Below are positions 32,460 to 34,625 of a stretch of DNA of 34,625 nucleotides, piece after piece. Under the pieces are notes generated by a model. That model was not told where the DNA came from, made no database searches, and saw only the letters and a list, made by a program, of their open reading frames with translations. Source of the DNA: JBJXFY01 sp046155815 (GTDB lineage: Bacteria; Verrucomicrobiota; Verrucomicrobiia; Limisphaerales; CAIMTB01); contig JBJXFY010000293.1 in assembly GCA_046155815.1 (NCBI GenBank), positions 1 through 34,625 on the forward strand. The letters run 5' to 3'. Made by a program: the position numbers and the translations under genes. Each line of letters opens with the position of its first letter. Within the stretch, counting starts at the first letter, position 1.

Positions 32460-33388
32460 AGTCCCATGCACTCGGAGCCGCGACGACGCATAGTCGCTGG
32501 GATGCCGCACTGCCCCCGGCGCTCGAAGCGGCCTCCGGGGACGTGATCCACTTCGACTGCCCGGACGCGAGCGGCGGGCAGCTCCACGCCGACAGCACTC
32601 CGGCGGATTTCCTCGGGCTCGACCGGGGCCGCATCCACACGATCGTGGGGCCGGTGTACGTGCGCGACGCCGCGCCCGGAGATGTACTGGAGGTTCAGGT
32701 GCAGCGCGTGGCACACTGCGGCTGGGGCTGGACAGGCATCATCCCGGAGATGGGCGCGCTGCCGGAGCGCTTTCCCAGGCCGCATCTGTTCATGTGGAAG
32801 CTCGAGGAGCGCGTGTCCCGTTCGCTGGAGCCGGCGACGGTCCCCCTGGCACCGTTCCTCGGCATCATGGGCGTCTGTCCACCGGGTGGTGAAAGCCTGC
32901 GGACACGGCCGCCCGGCCCCTTCGGCGGAAACCTCGACGTACGTGAGCTTGGCCCCGGCGCGCGGCTCTTCCTGCCAGTTTTCCATCGCGGCGCGTTGTT
33001 TTCCGCAGGCGACGGCCACGCGGCGCAGGGCAACGGCGAGGTCTGCCTCAACGGCATCGAAGCCCCGCTCGAGGCCGAGCTGCGCCTCGTGCTGCACAAG
33101 GGCCGGCGGCTCGACGAGCCGTTTGCGGAGCTGCCCGCCACCGCCCCGCCCGTGATGCCGGATGCGGGGCAGTGGGCCTTCATCGCCAGCGCGCCGGACC
33201 CGCTCGAGGCCGCTCGCCGGATCAGTGGGCACGCCGTGGACTTCCTCGCCGGGCGCTTTGGCCTGACGCCCGAACTGGCCTACACGCTGTGCAGCGTCAC
33301 GCTGGACTTGCGCCTTTCACAGATCGTCAACCTGCCCATGACCACCGTCACCGGGACGCTGGCGCGGGCGATGTTCCCGCCGTCATGA
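32456..33388 (+). CDS. Acetamidase/formamidase-family protein (FmdA_AmdA)
   Basis: A 310-residue protein of the acetamidase/formamidase family, typical length. Motifs: VGPVYVRDAAPGDVLEVQV, FGGNLDVRELGPGARLFLPV, ALFSAGDGHAAQGNGEVCLN with the conserved Asp-Gly-His-Ala, and YTLCSVTLDLRLSQIVN. It would hydrolyse formamide or another short amide, giving ammonia. In this operon, formamide or a formylated fragment could come from an opened purine ring. ATGA overlap on both sides. The family is sure, the substrate inferred. Confidence 0.9.
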   Translation: MKSHALGAATTHSRWDAALPPALEAASGDVIHFDCPDASGGQLHADSTPADFLGLDRGRIHTIVGPVYVRDAAPGDVLEVQVQRVAHCGWGWTGIIPEMGALPERFPRPHLFMWKLEERVSRSLEPATVPLAPFLGIMGVCPPGGESLRTRPPGPFGGNLDVRELGPGARLFLPVFHRGALFSAGDGHAAQGNGEVCLNGIEAPLEAELRLVLHKGRRLDEPFAELPATAPPVMPDAGQWAFIASAPDPLEAARRISGHAVDFLAGRFGLTPELAYTLCSVTLDLRLSQIVNLPMTTVTGTLARAMFPPS

Positions 33389-34257
33389 AGATTTCCTGCC
33401 GCAACCGTCCCGGGCGGCCGCCCCGACAGGCCCCCGGCCTGCTTTCGGCGCTGCTGCTGACCGCCGTCCTGACCACCCCCGCCATCGGGCTTGAACTCGT
33501 CGCGGAACGCCAGATGCCGCTCGACCTTGAGCTGTCCGGCCGGCTGCCGGGCGGAAGGACGAATGCCTTCCTCACCCGGGCCGCGCTCGAGGCCCTGCCC
33601 CGTGTCACGGTCACCAACGCCCACGACCTCGCGCTGAACCGCCCCGCGGCGTACTCCGGCGTGCCGCTGGCGGACTTGGTGAACGCGCTGGGCCTGCCCG
33701 CCGACGCGGAGGTCGTCTGGGCGGTCTGCAAGGACGGCTACGTCAGCCATTTCACCCGTGAGGATCTGGCGCATCAGCGGCCCTTGCTGGTCCTCGAGCT
33801 GGACGGGGCGCGCCCGGACGCCTGGCCGAAGGCCGGCAGCGGTGTGGCGATGGCGCCCTACTACGTGAGCCCGCCGGCCTTCGCGCCTCGCGACGCTGTG
33901 GTCGGCGTGCCGGAATCGCCGAAACTGCCCTACGCCGTGAACCGCCTGCATTTCACGGACGCCGCCGGCCTGCTACGCATCCAGCCGGCCAACGCGTCAT
34001 CGCTCGTGCTGGCCGGCGCCGTGCTGGCCAAACGCGAGTGCCTGAGCTGCCACAACCACTTCGAAACCGGGGGCGTGCTGTCTGCCCGCCCGTGGGCACT
34101 GCTCGCGACCTGGGCGAAGATTGATCCCGGCTACTTCCGCCGGTACGTGCGCAGCCCCCAATCGGTCCAGCCCGCTGCCAGGATGCCCGGCTATCCCGGC
34201 CTTTCAGACGAGGCCTTGGAGGCCTTGGTTGCCTACTTCAAGGCCTTCCAACCTTGA
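33385..34257 (+). CDS. Exported cytochrome c with an N-terminal molybdopterin-oxidoreductase-like domain
   Basis: A 290-residue exported protein: signal peptide LLSALLLTAVLTTPAIG, then about 170 residues (TRAALEALPRVTVTNAHDL, YSGVPLADLVNALGLP, VVWAVCKDGYVSHFTREDL) resembling the sulfite-oxidase-type molybdopterin-binding fold as found in fusions, but with no obvious cofactor Cys. A C-terminal cytochrome c domain has heme motif CLSCH (Cys219, Cys222, His223) and axial Met267 in ARMPGYPGL. It likely passes electrons in the periplasm. Its partner oxidase or dehydrogenase is not in the operon. The last gene of the plus-strand operon, overlapping the formamidase-like gene by 4 bases. The N-terminal domain assignment is tentative. 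Confidence 0.82.
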   Translation: MKISCRNRPGRPPRQAPGLLSALLLTAVLTTPAIGLELVAERQMPLDLELSGRLPGGRTNAFLTRAALEALPRVTVTNAHDLALNRPAAYSGVPLADLVNALGLPADAEVVWAVCKDGYVSHFTREDLAHQRPLLVLELDGARPDAWPKAGSGVAMAPYYVSPPAFAPRDAVVGVPESPKLPYAVNRLHFTDAAGLLRIQPANASSLVLAGAVLAKRECLSCHNHFETGGVLSARPWALLATWAKIDPGYFRRYVRSPQSVQPAARMPGYPGLSDEALEALVAYFKAFQP

Positions 34258-34258
34258 A

Positions 34259-34282
34259 CAGCCGCCGTCTGCGCCGCGGCTG
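34259..34282 (+). terminator. Hairpin just after the plus-strand operon
   Basis: CAGCCGC (34259-34265) and GCGGCTG (34276-34282) form a perfect 7-bp stem with a 10-nt loop, starting one base after the cytochrome stop codon. No T-run follows. Position supports a terminator or 3'-end-protecting hairpin. Confidence 0.4.
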
Positions 34283-34512
34283 CTCTGGCTCGTCGCGAAC
34301 AACGGGAGGTTGACGTGCGTCAACGAGGCCGCTGCGCTCAGCCGGAGCAGGCCGTCGCCCCGGAGCGCCGCGGCGAAAGCGCCTGAAGGTCTCGCCACTC
34401 GAAGCTGCCGCGCCGGCCGCTTCCGATCCCGTTCCGAGGCGCATTTCTTCGCACCCGCCAACCACGCGAAATGCTTCGTGACGAACGCCCGGAAGGGCCA
34501 AATCGGCGCGGG
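34283..34512. other. Non-coding stretch between operon end and att-like repeat
   Basis: No credible gene is seen. It contains the perfect interrupted palindrome GTTGACG-TG-CGTCAAC at 34309-34324, which could be a protein-binding site. The remainder is GC-rich without recognisable structure. Confidence 0.5.
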
Positions 34513-34533
34513 TATTCTTACTTTCATTCACAC
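34513..34533 (-). repeat. Second arm-like repeat, inverted relative to 1278-1300
   Basis: On the minus strand this reads GTGAATGAAAGTAAGAATA. Extended by a few bases, it matches about 18 of 21 positions of the left tandem repeat (GAATAAAAGTAAGAATAAACG at the same phase). It lies about 36 bases from the tRNA-Gly-related core. It supports a shared integrase binding site on both sides; one of its two units is degenerate. Confidence 0.45.
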
Positions 34534-34568
34534 TTCGGCACTTCGGAAATGGCGCCAGCTACACAATC

Positions 34569-34625
34569 CATTGCGGGGGACAGACCGCCGAAGTTTGGAG
34601 CGGGTGAAGGGAATCGAACCCTCGT
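34569..34625 (-). tRNA. tRNA-Gly 3' end plus downstream att-like bases, cut by the window edge
   Basis: Bases 34596-34625 on the minus strand are identical to 1371-1400: T arm, acceptor strand CACCCGC, discriminator T and CCA of a tRNA-Gly. Bases 34569-34595 match 1401-1426 with one substitution and one extra base. The 5' part of the tRNA would lie beyond the window, so I cannot tell whether this copy is a full gene or another fragment. The repeat is inverted relative to the left copy. Confidence 0.75.

Noticed and set aside
1..34625. The whole window as the cargo of one integrative element
   Set aside because: The att-like repeats are inverted, the integrase side faces away from the purine genes, and no conjugation, replication or phage structural genes are present.

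Overview
The window is GC-rich DNA packed with genes. It looks like Verrucomicrobiota, perhaps an Opitutaceae relative. That placement is an inference from the style of the two FhuE/FecA-like TonB receptors and the mix of families (NUP, DUF3574, DUF3891, secreted nucleoside enzymes); no taxonomic marker gene is present. The theme is uptake and dismantling of purine nucleosides, purine bases and related nitrogen heterocycles, next to a tRNA-Gly integration site.

Layout. (1) 1-1426: a tyrosine integrase on the minus strand, a tandem AT-rich repeat that looks like integrase arm-type sites, and a 3' fragment of tRNA-Gly. (2) 1675-10033, minus strand, transcribed right to left: TonB receptor, NUP-family protein, secreted MTAP/PNP-like protein, secreted adenosine deaminase, AzgA-type purine permease, lipoprotein MTA/SAH-nucleosidase-like protein. 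(3) 10191-13163, plus strand: a tandem GTP-cyclohydrolase-II-like protein, a SIS-domain protein and a DUF3574 lipoprotein with overlapping starts and stops. (4) 13319-22757, minus strand: CDA-type deaminase, FAD-linked oxidase, creatininase-family amidohydrolase, CocE-type hydrolase, ABC ATPase, ABC permease, DUF3891, TonB, adenine deaminase. (5) 22912-34257, plus strand: amidase, second TonB receptor, NMT1/THI5-type binding protein, 8-oxoguanine-deaminase-like amidohydrolase, second binding protein, DUF2165 membrane protein, ExbB, ExbD, RidA-like protein, formamidase-like protein, cytochrome c. (6) 34258-34625: non-coding, with an inverted copy of the arm-like repeat and of the tRNA-Gly 3' end, where the window stops.

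How the parts fit (inference). Two outer-membrane receptors, powered by a TonB and an ExbB/ExbD pair encoded in different operons, would bring purine-like compounds into the periplasm. Secreted deaminase and phosphorylase-fold enzymes would free the bases there. AzgA and a NitT/TauT-type ABC importer with two alternative binding proteins would carry bases inside. Adenine deaminase, a guanine/cytosine-type deaminase and an 8-oxoguanine-type deaminase would convert amino-purines to oxo-purines. No xanthine dehydrogenase, uricase or allantoinase is present. Instead there is a varied set of C-N hydrolases (GTPCH-II-like, creatininase, amidase, formamidase), RidA and an FAD oxidase. This is the best candidate here for an undescribed catabolic route.

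The two tRNA-Gly/att-like repeats are inverted, not direct, so the purine locus is not simply the cargo of one integrated element. No transcriptional regulator is encoded in the window.
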